NCBI GenBank assembly: GCA_900129675.1
Contig: FSRD01000001.1
Span: 3,399,501 to 3,463,500 of the forward strand
DNA: 64,000 nucleotides
Reading direction: 5' to 3'
Origin: Bradyrhizobium erythrophlei
GTDB lineage: Bacteria > Pseudomonadota > Alphaproteobacteria > Rhizobiales > Xanthobacteraceae
Under the pieces are notes generated by a model that was not told the origin of the DNA, searched no databases, and worked only from the letters and a program-made list of their open reading frames with translations. Shown piece after piece: positions 1-8,215 of this stretch. Position numbers and translations under genes: made by a program. Every line of letters begins with the position of its first letter. The stretch's first letter is position 1.

Positions 1-1
1 C

Positions 2-97
2 CCGCATATTTTCGGCCTGCTGCCGGGACGACAAGCAAATGCTCAAACCGATGCTCTCGCGCGAATGCCTGATGTGGCGAAGGAGAAGCGTTCATGA
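2..97 (+). CDS. 3' end of an upstream gene (partial, unidentified)
   Basis: An open frame enters from the left window edge and stops at the TGA at 95-97. The visible tail is about 31 residues and ends in DVAKEKRS. Its stop overlaps the ATG of the next gene as ATGA, the usual sign of translational coupling, and the sequence between them carries the AAGGAGAA ribosome site of the amidohydrolase. Too little is visible to name the product. The alternative is that the frame is open by chance; the ATGA overlap is the main argument for it. Confidence 0.4.
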   Translation, partial: PHIFGLLPGRQANAQTDALARMPDVAKEKRS

Positions 98-1971
98 GTT
101 CGCCCGATCTCATCCTGCACCGAGGCTTGTTCACCACGCTCGACCGCGGCAATCCGACAGCCAGCGCGGTGGCGATAAAAGACGGCATCTTCACCGCCGT
201 CGGTCACGACCAGGAGTTGATGAAGCTCGCCGGCCCGTCAACGAAGGTCATCGACCTCAGGGGGCGCCGCGTCCTGCCCGGGCTGATCGACAATCACCTT
301 CACATCATCCGCGGCGGGCTCAACTTCAACATGGAATTGCGCTGGGACGGCGTATGGTCGCTCGCCGACGCGATGGCTATGCTGAAGAAGCAGGTCGCGA
401 TCACGCCGCCACCGCAATGGGTGCGTGTCGTTGGCGGATTCACCGAACACCAGTTCGCCGAGAAGCGGTTGCCGACCATCGACGAGCTCAATGCCGCCGC
501 GCCCGACACTCCCGTCTTCATCCTGCACCTCTACGACCGTGCCATGCTGAACGCCGCTGCGCTGCGTGTCGTCGGCTACACCAGGGATACACCGGAGCCG
601 CCGGGCGGCGAGATCGTACGCGACGCGAAAGGCAATCCGACCGGGCTCCTCCTCGCCAAGCCGAACGCCAACATCCTCTACGCCACGCTGGCGAAAGGGC
701 CCAAGCTCCCGTTCGAATACCAGGTCAACTCGACCCGTCACTTCATGCGCGAACTGAATCGGCTCGGCGTCACGGGCGCGATCGACGCCGGCGGCGGTTT
801 TCAGAACTATCCCGAGGATTACGCCGTCATCCAGAAACTCTCCGATGACGGGCAGTTGACGATCCGCCTGGCCTACAACCTGTTCACCCAGAAGCCGAAG
901 AGCGAGAAGCAGGACTTCCTGAACTGGACCAACACGTCAAAGTACAAGCAGGGCACCGACTACTTCCGACACAACGGGGCTGGCGAGATGCTGGTGTTCT
1001 CGGCCGCCGATTTCGAAGACTTCCGCGTGCCGCGTCCGGACATGCCGCCCGAGATGGAGGGCGAACTCGAGGATGTCGTTCGCATTCTCGTTCAGAACAA
1101 GTGGCCGTGGCGGCTGCACGCGACCTATGACGAGACGATCTCGCGCGCGCTCGACGTGTTCGAGAAGGTCAACCAGGATACCCCGCTCGACGGTCTGAAC
1201 TGGTTTTTCGACCATGCCGAGACGATTTCCGACCAGTCCATCGATCGCATCGCCGCGCTCGGCGGCGGCATCGCCGTGCAGCACCGGATGGCCTATCAGG
1301 GCGAGTATTTCGTGGAGCGCTACGGCCTCGGCGCCGCCGAGGCGACGCCGCCGGTGAAGAAGATTCTCGACAAGGGCGTCAAGGTCTCCGCTGGTACGGA
1401 TGCCACCCGGGTTGCCTCTTACAATCCCTGGGTCTCGCTGGCCTGGCTCGTCACCGGCATGACGGTGGGCGGGCTCCGCCTTTACCCGCAGCGCAATTGT
1501 CTCGATCGCGAGACCGCGCTTCGGATGTGGACCGAGAACGTCACCTGGTTCTCCAACGAGGAGGGCAAGAAAGGCCGCATCAAGGCCGGGCAGTTCGCGG
1601 ATATGATCGTCCCGGACCGCGACTTCTTCTCCTGCGCCGAAAGCGAGATCGCCGGCACGACGAGCGACCTCACCGTAGTTGGCGGCCGCATCGTTTACGC
1701 TGCGGGCGACTTCAAGGCGCTCGATGGCACGGCGCCCCCGCCCGCGATGCCGGATTGGTCGCCGGTGCGCAGCTTCGGCGGATACGGCAATTGGGTCGGG
1801 TCAGACGGCAAGGCAGAGGCCGTGAGAGCCCACGCCATGCAGATGTGCGGGTGCGCCAACAGCTGCGGTGTGCACGGCCATGATCATGCCCGCGCCTGGT
1901 CCGGCAGGCTCCCCGTGTCCGATCTCAAGAGCTTCTGGGGCGCGCTCGGTTGCGCCTGCTGGGCGGTGTGA
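94..1971 (+). CDS. YtcJ-like amidohydrolase (amidohydrolase family 3)
   Basis: A 625-residue metal-dependent hydrolase of the amidohydrolase superfamily, YtcJ/Amidohydro_3 branch; the substrate cannot be told from sequence. The N-terminal part has the family's small beta domain (residues 1-60), then GLIDNHLHI with the metal-binding H68-x-H70 pair. A later SAGTDATR segment near residue 430 holds the conserved Asp, and the last part returns to the beta domain (ADMIV...VVGGRIVYA). ATG at 94 is chosen because AAGGAGAA lies 7 bases upstream. The final 45 residues are unusual: a Cys/His-rich tail (CGCANSCGVHGHDH) follows the normal end of the fold. The DoxX-like gene starts 1 base after the stop, so the two are probably co-transcribed. 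Family assignment is secure; function is open. Confidence 0.88.
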   Translation: MSSPDLILHRGLFTTLDRGNPTASAVAIKDGIFTAVGHDQELMKLAGPSTKVIDLRGRRVLPGLIDNHLHIIRGGLNFNMELRWDGVWSLADAMAMLKKQVAITPPPQWVRVVGGFTEHQFAEKRLPTIDELNAAAPDTPVFILHLYDRAMLNAAALRVVGYTRDTPEPPGGEIVRDAKGNPTGLLLAKPNANILYATLAKGPKLPFEYQVNSTRHFMRELNRLGVTGAIDAGGGFQNYPEDYAVIQKLSDDGQLTIRLAYNLFTQKPKSEKQDFLNWTNTSKYKQGTDYFRHNGAGEMLVFSAADFEDFRVPRPDMPPEMEGELEDVVRILVQNKWPWRLHATYDETISRALDVFEKVNQDTPLDGLNWFFDHAETISDQSIDRIAALGGGIAVQHRMAYQGEYFVERYGLGAAEATPPVKKILDKGVKVSAGTDATRVASYNPWVSLAWLVTGMTVGGLRLYPQRNCLDRETALRMWTENVTWFSNEEGKKGRIKAGQFADMIVPDRDFFSCAESEIAGTTSDLTVVGGRIVYAAGDFKALDGTAPPPAMPDWSPVRSFGGYGNWVGSDGKAEAVRAHAMQMCGCANSCGVHGHDHARAWSGRLPVSDLKSFWGALGCACWAV

Positions 1972-1972
1972 G

Positions 1973-2401
1973 ATGTATGCGAAGGCGGACAACCCACGCT
2001 GGGTAAGGATGATCCTTTCGTGGCCATGGTTGTTGCCGATCTCGAGGATCGCGCTGGTCTCCGCCTTCCTGATCGGCGGGATACAGAAGCTCGTCGATTT
2101 CCCCGCCGCCGTTGCGGAGCAGGCGCATTTCGGCCTCCAGCCCGCCTGGCTCTGGGCCGCTGCGGCCATCGTCGTCGAACTCGGCGGCTCCGCGCTGGTG
2201 ATTGTCGGACGCTGGGTGTGGCTGGGGGCCGGCGGACTTGGCGTGCTGACAGCGGTCGCCATGCTCACCGCGAACGATTTCTGGGCGAAGACCGATCATG
2301 ACCGCTTCGTAGCCACCAACGCCTTCTTCGAGCATCTCGGCCTGGTTGCCGGCCTGGTGCTCATTTCCCTACTGTCCCTGCGCGAGCAGAGCGCACTCTA
2401 G
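1973..2401 (+). CDS. DoxX-like integral membrane protein
   Basis: A 142-residue DoxX family protein with about four hydrophobic segments (roughly residues 17-35, 50-70, 75-95 and 118-137) and the family's SAFLIGGIQKL motif in the first helix. DoxX proteins are small inner-membrane proteins, often found with redox or sulfur-related partners; their biochemical role is poorly defined. ATG at 1973 is preferred over a longer upstream reading (to 1868) because the extra 35 residues would lie inside the amidohydrolase gene and do not resemble the family. It lies between the amidohydrolase and an exported VOC protein in one tight run of genes (gaps of 1 and 9 bases), so the three probably work together. 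Confidence 0.8.
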   Translation: MYAKADNPRWVRMILSWPWLLPISRIALVSAFLIGGIQKLVDFPAAVAEQAHFGLQPAWLWAAAAIVVELGGSALVIVGRWVWLGAGGLGVLTAVAMLTANDFWAKTDHDRFVATNAFFEHLGLVAGLVLISLLSLREQSAL

Positions 2402-2410
2402 AAACGAGGC

Positions 2411-3331
2411 ATGCATCCCATGATTGGCAATCGTCATCTGATCAAGTTCCTGCTGCTCGCGTCGCTGCTCAGTGGCGCATCAGCAGCAGTCGCAAAGGAT
2501 GCAGCCCGCCAGTCGGCTTCCCAGGTCGGCGTCGGTGCGCAATACGACACGACCCACGTCTATGTGGCGCCTGAAGACGTCGACAGGTTTGCCGCGAGCT
2601 TTCTCGCCACCTTCGGCGGGCAGAGCACGAAGCAGGTCGTCGCCACGGTGACACCGACGCCGAGCAGCACGACGTCGCAGTTGCTGCAGACCCCGGTAGG
2701 CACTGTCTCCCTCTTCGGCTTTAAGACGCCGATTCCCTATCCCTTCGGCGCGGAGCGGACAGGCTATCTCGTCACCGACATCGACGAAGCGGTCGAGGCC
2801 GCTAAGGAGGCGGGAGCGGGCGTACTGGTCGCTACCTTTCCGGATCCGATCGGCCGCGATGTGGTGATCCAGTGGCCAGGCGCCGTCAACATGCAACTCT
2901 ATTGGCATACGACAAAACCGTCCTATGGGCCCTTTGAGACAATCCCCGAGAACCGCGTTTACGTCTCTCCGGAGCCGGCGGATGTCTTTATCCGCGGCTT
3001 CCTCCGCTTTTCGCACGGGAAAGTCGTTTCCGACGATCCGCATGCATCCGGCGCTGAGATCGGTCGATCAAAGGACACGTATCGGCGCGTCCGCATCGAG
3101 TCCGTATTCGGGAAGATGACCGTGTTCGTCACCGACGGTCACTTGCCGTATCCGTACGGGCGCGAACTGACCGGCTATGAAGTCAGGGACTTGCAGGGTA
3201 CGTTGACCAAGGCAAAGGCCTCTGGCGCCGTCGTGCTGGTCGAACCGTACATCTCTGACGGACGGGCCGCGGCCATGGTACAATTCCCGGGTGGACATAT
3301 CGCGGAGATTCATGCGGTCGCACCGAAGTAA
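2411..3331 (+). CDS. Exported tandem VOC (glyoxalase/bleomycin-resistance-like) protein
   Basis: A 306-residue protein with an N-terminal signal peptide (hydrophobic FLLLASLLSGASAAVA, cleavage near residue 28) followed by two similar halves of the vicinal-oxygen-chelate fold, about residues 45-165 and 170-303. Both halves end in the same pattern, a PYPFG/PYPYG turn, then GYLVTDI/GYEVRDL and a glycine-rich PGA/PGG strand, so the protein is an internal duplication. VOC domains bind metal and act as isomerases, dioxygenases or binding proteins; which applies here is unknown. Export to the periplasm is inferred from the signal peptide. ATG at 2420 is an alternative start. Third gene of the amidohydrolase/DoxX run. 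Confidence 0.8.
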   Translation: MHPMIGNRHLIKFLLLASLLSGASAAVAKDAARQSASQVGVGAQYDTTHVYVAPEDVDRFAASFLATFGGQSTKQVVATVTPTPSSTTSQLLQTPVGTVSLFGFKTPIPYPFGAERTGYLVTDIDEAVEAAKEAGAGVLVATFPDPIGRDVVIQWPGAVNMQLYWHTTKPSYGPFETIPENRVYVSPEPADVFIRGFLRFSHGKVVSDDPHASGAEIGRSKDTYRRVRIESVFGKMTVFVTDGHLPYPYGRELTGYEVRDLQGTLTKAKASGAVVLVEPYISDGRAAAMVQFPGGHIAEIHAVAPK

Positions 3332-3411
3332 GGGGGCGCGCGTGCTCGCGGATCCGCGCGTCCCGCGCCAGCGAATGCTGAAAGAAACGGGTTAGAACTG
3401 CAGGGTGACGT

Positions 3412-3861
3412 TCAAAAATATACTGGCCGCATTTCCTCGAATTCGTCGTGGCACGCGTCGCTGAAGCCTCGCAACAGATCGATCGTGCCGTCGATGGCCA
3501 TTTGGCGCAGCTCGACGAAGTTCTTGTCCGGCTCCAAATAGGTGTCCAGGATTTTTCGGGCAACATCTTCGGCACGCTGGACCACCGGCTCTGAAGACAC
3601 CGCCCGCATCGCGCTCAGTTTCGCGTAAAGATCGACCAGGCCGGGAATGTCGGCTTCATCGTGCTGGAGCGCATCGATGTAACATTTGGCGGCGTCTTCG
3701 ATGAAATCCCTGTAAAGGGTCTGCCGGCGGGTCTTCTCGTGAAGAATCCACTGGGCGCGGGCCTGGCTTCGTTGGCTCCGCCAATTCGCAATTCCGCTCG
3801 TCAAGCCGCCGACGGCTGCTCCGGTGAGGGCGGCGAGCGCGGAGATGATGGAGGCGTCCAC
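3412..3861 (-). CDS. Small membrane-anchored hypothetical protein
   Basis: 149 residues if translation starts at GTG 3861 (GTG-GAC-GCC, after GGGAACTGCACCT); a TTG at 3876 would add five residues. The first 25 residues form one hydrophobic, Ala/Gly-rich membrane segment (ISALAALTGAAVGGLTSGIA). The rest is a charged, mostly helical domain beginning ARAQWILHEKTRRQ. This arrangement, an N-terminal helix followed by a helical cytoplasmic or periplasmic domain, recurs in uncharacterised rhizobial proteins. No catalytic motif is visible. It is convergent with the VOC gene and lies downstream of ndh on the same strand across a 54-base gap. Function unknown. Confidence 0.6.
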   Translation of the reverse strand: MDASIISALAALTGAAVGGLTSGIANWRSQRSQARAQWILHEKTRRQTLYRDFIEDAAKCYIDALQHDEADIPGLVDLYAKLSAMRAVSSEPVVQRAEDVARKILDTYLEPDKNFVELRQMAIDGTIDLLRGFSDACHDEFEEMRPVYF

Positions 3862-3915
3862 AGGTGCAGTTCCCAACAGCTGCCGGAAGTGATGACTAAC
3901 CGGGCTTCACTACTA

Positions 3916-5247
3916 CTATGACGCAGGCGGTCGCGGTGCTTCGGAAATCAGCCGTGAGCTCCGCTGCCCCGACAGATAAGACCAGAACCATTGTGTTTGA
4001 ACGCGGAACCGGTTCTGAAGCTGCGGCAGCGCGAGCACGTGTAGCGCGGCCCACACCAGCCAGGTCACGAAGCCGCTGCTGCGCAAATGGCCCGCCTCAA
4101 GGATGGCGAAATTCTTGCCGACCACCGCCATGTTACCTTTGTTGCGATACCGAAACGGTCGACCATCCTTGCGTCCCCTGACACGGTTGGCGATGACATG
4201 TCCGACAAATCGGCCCTGTTGAATGGCTGCCTGCGCCACTCCGGGGACGGGGTGACCATCCTGGGTCATCGTGGCTGCGTCGCCCGCCACAAACACGTTG
4301 GGCGCCTCGGCAATGTCCATGAAAGCGCCAACGAAAGCGCGCCCGGCGCGGTCCGTCGTCGTCCCCAGCATTTTTACGACAGGCGAGGCGCTAACGCCTG
4401 CTGTCCAAAGCACAGTAGCGCTGGGAATGCGGACGCCAGCGGCGATGACGCCCTGGTCGTCAACCTTCTCGACCTTTACACCCATCGAAACTTCAACGCC
4501 GAGCTTCGCTAGTCGCTTGGCCGCTTTTCGCGACAGCGATTCCGCAAATGTTGGAAGAACACGATCGCCGGCGTCCAGTAACACAATTCGGCTCCTGGCA
4601 GGGTCGATCTTGCGGAAATTTTTGCGCAGAGTCACCGAGACCAGTTGAGCGATCGAAGCGGCAAGCTCGACGCCCGTCGGACCAGCGCCCACCAACACGA
4701 AGGTCATTTGGCGGGCGCGTTCTTTCTCGTCATCGGTCGATTCAGCCAATTCAAATGCACTCAGGATCTTGGTTCGGATCGTCTCGGCGTCGTTGAGGCT
4801 CTTGAGGCCTGGCGCAAAGGGCGCGAATTCGTCATGGCCGAAATAGCTCGGACGCATTCCGGTCGCGATCACCAGGAAGTCGTACTCGAGTTTTCGACTG
4901 CCAATCCCCGGGCAAATGGCCTCGACGGTGCGTGCCCCCGGGTTGATGCCCTTAATCTCAGCCAGCAACACGCTGAGGTTCTTCTGTTTCGCCTCGAGCT
5001 GCCGGATCGGCGCCGCTATCTCTGAGGGCGACAAAACAGCGGTGGCGACCTGATACAGGAGCGGTTGAAAAATGTGGTGGTTACGCCGGTCGATCAGCGT
5101 GATCTCGACGTCGGCCCGCCTGAGTGCCCGCGCTGCCGCGATGCCGGCGAAACCACCGCCGACGATCAAGACACGTTTTTTGCCCGGGACCGCCTTTATT
5201 ACAGGTGGCTTTTCTTGCGGGAACGATTTGGTCAGAACTGTGGTCAT
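3916..5247 (-). CDS. ndh: Type II NADH:quinone oxidoreductase (NDH-2)
   Basis: 443 residues. Non-proton-pumping NADH dehydrogenase that passes electrons from NADH via FAD to the membrane quinone pool. The N-terminal Rossmann motif VLIVGGGFAGIAAARALR (about residue 26) binds FAD, and HIFQPLLYQVATAVLSP is the characteristic NDH-2 segment. A second dinucleotide motif, FVLVGAGPTGVELAASI (near 182), binds NADH, and NVFVAGDAAT (near 318) is the C-terminal FAD contact. The C-terminal part (VTWLVWAALHVLAL...) is the amphipathic membrane-binding region. Length fits the family. It stands alone, with a divergent small region upstream, and may feed the same quinol pool used by the cyo oxidase about 1 kb away. 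A dihydrolipoamide-type oxidoreductase is excluded by the lack of a redox CxxxxC. Confidence 0.9.
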   Translation of the reverse strand: MTTVLTKSFPQEKPPVIKAVPGKKRVLIVGGGFAGIAAARALRRADVEITLIDRRNHHIFQPLLYQVATAVLSPSEIAAPIRQLEAKQKNLSVLLAEIKGINPGARTVEAICPGIGSRKLEYDFLVIATGMRPSYFGHDEFAPFAPGLKSLNDAETIRTKILSAFELAESTDDEKERARQMTFVLVGAGPTGVELAASIAQLVSVTLRKNFRKIDPARSRIVLLDAGDRVLPTFAESLSRKAAKRLAKLGVEVSMGVKVEKVDDQGVIAAGVRIPSATVLWTAGVSASPVVKMLGTTTDRAGRAFVGAFMDIAEAPNVFVAGDAATMTQDGHPVPGVAQAAIQQGRFVGHVIANRVRGRKDGRPFRYRNKGNMAVVGKNFAILEAGHLRSSGFVTWLVWAALHVLALPQLQNRFRVQTQWFWSYLSGQRSSRLISEAPRPPAS

Positions 5248-5278
5248 GGATGTACCGACGATTTCTCTGGGGGCCCGA

Positions 5279-5548
5279 TTAGCATCGGATACAGTAGGGC
5301 TTCGGGCTAATCTTGAACGGCGCTGCGGTGCATAGAACGTCCATGCCGCTTTTCATGCTGTCGCGGGCAATACGCGCTCGAACAACATGCGCGGGAGGAT
5401 CAGCCCGAACGTCAGCGCGCCCAAGCCGCTCGGCAGCGGTCACCGTTCGCTCTGTGGTTTGCCCGTGAGCAAACAGGAGTGTGGCTGCCGGCGCGGTCGT
5501 CTTCAATGCCGCCTCGCATGTCAGCGGCTCGGGGCACGATGTTTCCAT
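5279..5548 (-). pseudogene. Possible remnant of a ThrE-type (threonine/serine exporter) gene
   Basis: The first 45 residues of this minus-strand frame (EAALKTTAPAATLLFAHGQT, then TERTVTAAERLG) resemble the N-terminal cytoplasmic part of ThrE/DUF1212 exporters as I remember them. After ERLG the similarity stops and the frame becomes Arg/Pro-rich, while another frame reads ALTFGLILPRMLFERVLPAT and then stops. That fits a truncated and rearranged relic lying just upstream of ndh. No good ribosome site precedes the ATG. The assignment rests on one short motif remembered from the family, so it is tentative; chance coding is possible. Confidence 0.3.
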
Positions 5549-5561
5549 TTTTCAAAATTGG

Positions 5562-5921
5562 TCAATTGCGTTGCGCGGTCCAGTAGCCCGAGCATCGCCC
5601 ACTTCCCGCGCGGCCGCTCCATCTTCCGCGACCGGACGTCCCGAAAAGCCTGCCCGTGCCGGACGCAAATTTGTCATGAACCGTCACCGACGCACGAACG
5701 GAACCGGACTTCGCGACATATCCCTTGAAGTTTACGAGATTGGGATGAGTCACAATGCCGTCGGAAATATTGACAGTGAAATTGTAACTGGGATCGCATG
5801 CGCCCCCTTGCGTCACAAAGACGAGATCCCAGGAACCATCATAGGCGGATCGCGCGTGTGCGACAGATGCCGGGGCCACAAAGCAGACTGCTGCAATCAT
5901 CCAGAGCGAAGGCGTCTTCAT
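5562..5921 (-). CDS. Small exported protein, uncharacterised
   Basis: 119 residues with a clear signal peptide (MKTPSLWMIAAVCFVAPASV, Ala-x-Ala type cleavage near residue 23). The mature domain starts SAYDGSWDLVFVTQGGACDP, contains two well-spaced Cys (in GACDP and GRCSG) that could form one disulfide in the periplasm, and ends in a Gly/Ser/Arg-rich stretch GRGRWSGRAGSGRCSGYW. Proteins of this plan are common and multi-copy in Bradyrhizobium, with no known function. It is transcribed away from cyoE, across a 353-base divergent region. The coding call rests on the signal peptide and the family resemblance. Confidence 0.72.
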   Translation of the reverse strand: MKTPSLWMIAAVCFVAPASVAHARSAYDGSWDLVFVTQGGACDPSYNFTVNISDGIVTHPNLVNFKGYVAKSGSVRASVTVHDKFASGTGRLFGTSGRGRWSGRAGSGRCSGYWTAQRN

Positions 5922-6274
5922 TGATGCATCTCCGTTAGGTCAGACGGCCGCTCCCGGGAAAACACAACAGATCTCGTCGGTATTCGAATTGGGCAGCGGC
6001 GCGTTTCAGACATCCGAACCATGATCTGCTTTAGGAAAAGCTGACATGGAGCGCTTGTTGAAACGTGCTCGGATCATTCTGAATCGTGCGATGCCAGCGC
6101 GGCGCGTCTCTGGATTCGAACTCGTCAGCTGACAGTTTTGAGCACGATTGGCCCCAATCGAGCAGCCGCGTTCAATCGCGGCCGAGGGTGAAGATGCTTA
6201 TTGAATGCACGCACTGCGGCCGTTCGAACTGAACACGACAGCTCTCATTTTTTGAAAGAACTCGGAGCAGCGAG
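5922..6274. other. Divergent intergenic region upstream of cyoE
   Basis: 353 bases between the starts of the small exported protein (minus) and cyoE (plus), so it must hold promoters for both. The cyoE ATG at 6275 is preceded by CGGAGCAGCGAG. AATCGTGC near 6082 and GCACGATT near 6144 form a loose 8-base inverted repeat. I see no FNR/FixK (TTGAT-N4-ATCAA) site and no gene. Confidence 0.5.
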
Positions 6275-7335
6275 ATGAACGTCAAATCCATTGCTGGCCA
6301 GCTTGGGGAAAGACGAGCTCGCTTGGTGTTATCGTCTGATTCTGCTCACCAGCTGGCTGGCCATTGGGGTGTGTCCGACTTCATCGCCCTCACAAAGCCA
6401 CGTGTGATGATGCTTGCCGTCTACACCGCGCTCGTCGGATTGAGCAGCGCGCCAGTTCGACTTGGTCCGCTAACCACTCTTGCCGCGGTTCTTGCCATTG
6501 CCGCGGGAGCTGGAGCCGCCGGTGTCCTCAACATGTGGTACGACGCCGATATCGATGCAATCATGAGCCGCACTGCGATGCGGCCAATTCCCCGCGGCAA
6601 GTTTCCCGGTTCGAGGCGCTTGTCTTTGGACTCGTCCTGGGCGGCTTCGCAGTGGTGGTTCTCGCGGTGGCGACCAACCTCACGGCAGCCGCATTGTTGG
6701 CCTGCACCATCCTCTTCTACATCGTCGTGTATACGGCGTGGCTGAAGCGGGCGACGCCACAGAACATCGTCATCGGCGGCGCTGCAGGAGCGCTACCGCC
6801 CGTGATCGGATGGGCCGCGGCAACCGGAGAAGTCGGGCTCGAGCCGCTTGCGCTGTTTCTCATCATTTTCCTTTGGACGCCTCCCCATTTCTGGGCTCTC
6901 GCGCTCAATCGCACCGATGACTATGCCCGCGCCGGCGTTCCCATGCTGCCGGTGGTTGCGGGAAGGACTGCAACGACACGGCAGATCCTGATCTACAGCG
7001 GCATGCTGGCTCTCGCCTCGGAGCTGCCCTGGATGCTCGGGTTTGCAGGGCCGATCTATGGCGCGACCACCGCGATCTGCGGGGCGCTTTTCCTTCTTCT
7101 CGCACTTCAGCTGAGCAGGAGCACTGGGGCCGATCGCCGCGCTGCTCACAGGTTGTTCGTGTTCTCCATCGTCTATTTGTTCGCACTGTTTGCGGCCCTC
7201 CTGGTCGACCATGGAAGTGGCTCATTCCCGCCCATGCGGTCGTCGCATGGTGGCCGCGGCGTCTCGGTGCATACCGAACTCAAGTCAGGCGCCGTCCGCA
7301 GCGCGTGCTGTACCGTCAACTTCAGCGAGGTCTAA
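6275..7335 (+). pseudogene. cyoE: Protoheme IX farnesyltransferase (heme O synthase), frameshifted
   Basis: CyoE/CtaB converts heme b to heme o by adding a farnesyl group; heme o is a cofactor of the oxidase encoded just downstream. The first frame gives [20 protein letters not shown] and [19 protein letters not shown], containing the conserved N-x-x-x-D-x-x-x-D prenyl-diphosphate motif, up to RPIPRGK at 6600. The product then continues in the next frame as [15 protein letters not shown] through [27 protein letters not shown] and the remaining membrane helices to the stop at 7335. AAGTTTCCC at 6598-6606 should read AAGGTTTCCC for one continuous protein, so one G is missing. The C-terminal 30 residues beyond the last helix are unusually long. 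Either the gene is inactive, it is rescued by slippage or another ctaB, or this is a sequencing error. cyoA starts 1 base after the stop. Confidence 0.85.
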
Positions 7336-7336
7336 C

Positions 7337-8215
7337 ATGCGATACGGTTCACTTGCTGTGGTCCTGATCGGCGCAGCCACACTCGGTGGCTGCACGGACG
7401 GTGTGCTCGATCCGAAAGGGCCTATTGCCCTCGCCGAGCGGCAAATCCTGCTCAACGCGCTTGGCATCATGCTGGCGATCGTGATCCCGGTGATCCTTGC
7501 GACACTTGGCTTTGCTTTCTGGTTTCGTGCATCGAGTGAGCGTGCGCGCTATCGGCCAAATTTCACATATTCCGGACGTCTTGAGATGCTGGTCTGGTCC
7601 ATCCCCGCGATGACGGTGCTCCTGGTCGGCGGCGTCGCATGGGTCGGCGCACACGACCTTGATCCGGGCAAGCCGATTAGCTCAACGGTCAAGCCTGTCA
7701 ACGTTCAAGTCGTCTCACTCGACTGGAAATGGCTGTTCATCTATCCAGAGCAGGGGATCGCGAGCGTCAACAAGCTAGTCGTACCGGTTGGCACGCCGAT
7801 CAGCTTCGAACTGACCTCATCGAGCGTCATGAACAGCTTCTTCGTGCCTCAGCTCGGGAGCCAGATCTACGCCATGTCCGGAATGGCGACGCGCCTCCAC
7901 CTGCAGGCGGACCATCTCGGAACCTATGCAGGGTTATCTGCCATGTTCAGCGGTGACGGCTTTCCCGACATGCGCTTTACGGTCGATGCAGTGACAGACG
8001 ACGGATTTGCGCAATGGGTTCGCCAGACCCGCGAAACTGGTTCGGTACTCGATAAGCAGGCTTATGCGGACCTGGCCAAGCCGAGCCAAGCGGTCGTGCC
8101 GTTCACCTATCGCGTCGTCGCCCCCGATCTGTTCAGCAGCATCGTAAACGCTGGCATGGGCACGCAAGACTCCTCTCTATCAATTTATTCAACATCGCAG
8201 AAGGCCGAACGATGA
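7337..8215 (+). CDS. cyoA: Cytochrome bo3-type ubiquinol oxidase subunit II
   Basis: 292 residues. CyoA is the lipid-anchored subunit that docks on CyoB and lacks the CuA centre of cytochrome c oxidases. The N-terminus is a lipoprotein signal ending in LGGC (Cys19). Two membrane helices follow (about residues 37-60 and 80-100), then the cupredoxin domain with [20 protein letters not shown] and [16 protein letters not shown]. In that last stretch the Cys, Glu and His ligands of CuA are absent, which marks a quinol oxidase. ATG 7337 is used because it gives a proper lipoprotein signal; the frame is open further upstream inside cyoE. It overlaps cyoB by four bases (ATGA). Confidence 0.93.
   Translation: MRYGSLAVVLIGAATLGGCTDGVLDPKGPIALAERQILLNALGIMLAIVIPVILATLGFAFWFRASSERARYRPNFTYSGRLEMLVWSIPAMTVLLVGGVAWVGAHDLDPGKPISSTVKPVNVQVVSLDWKWLFIYPEQGIASVNKLVVPVGTPISFELTSSSVMNSFFVPQLGSQIYAMSGMATRLHLQADHLGTYAGLSAMFSGDGFPDMRFTVDAVTDDGFAQWVRQTRETGSVLDKQAYADLAKPSQAVVPFTYRVVAPDLFSSIVNAGMGTQDSSLSIYSTSQKAER

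Noticed and set aside
39..848. 269-codon plus-strand frame overlapping the start of the amidohydrolase
   Set aside because: Arg-rich shadow; the overlapping frame has the HxH metal site and a ribosome site.
3347..3358. 12-base palindrome CGCGGATCCGCG between the convergent VOC gene and the minus-strand gene
   Set aside because: No loop and no T-run, and GC palindromes of this size are common in such DNA. Not strong enough for a terminator call.
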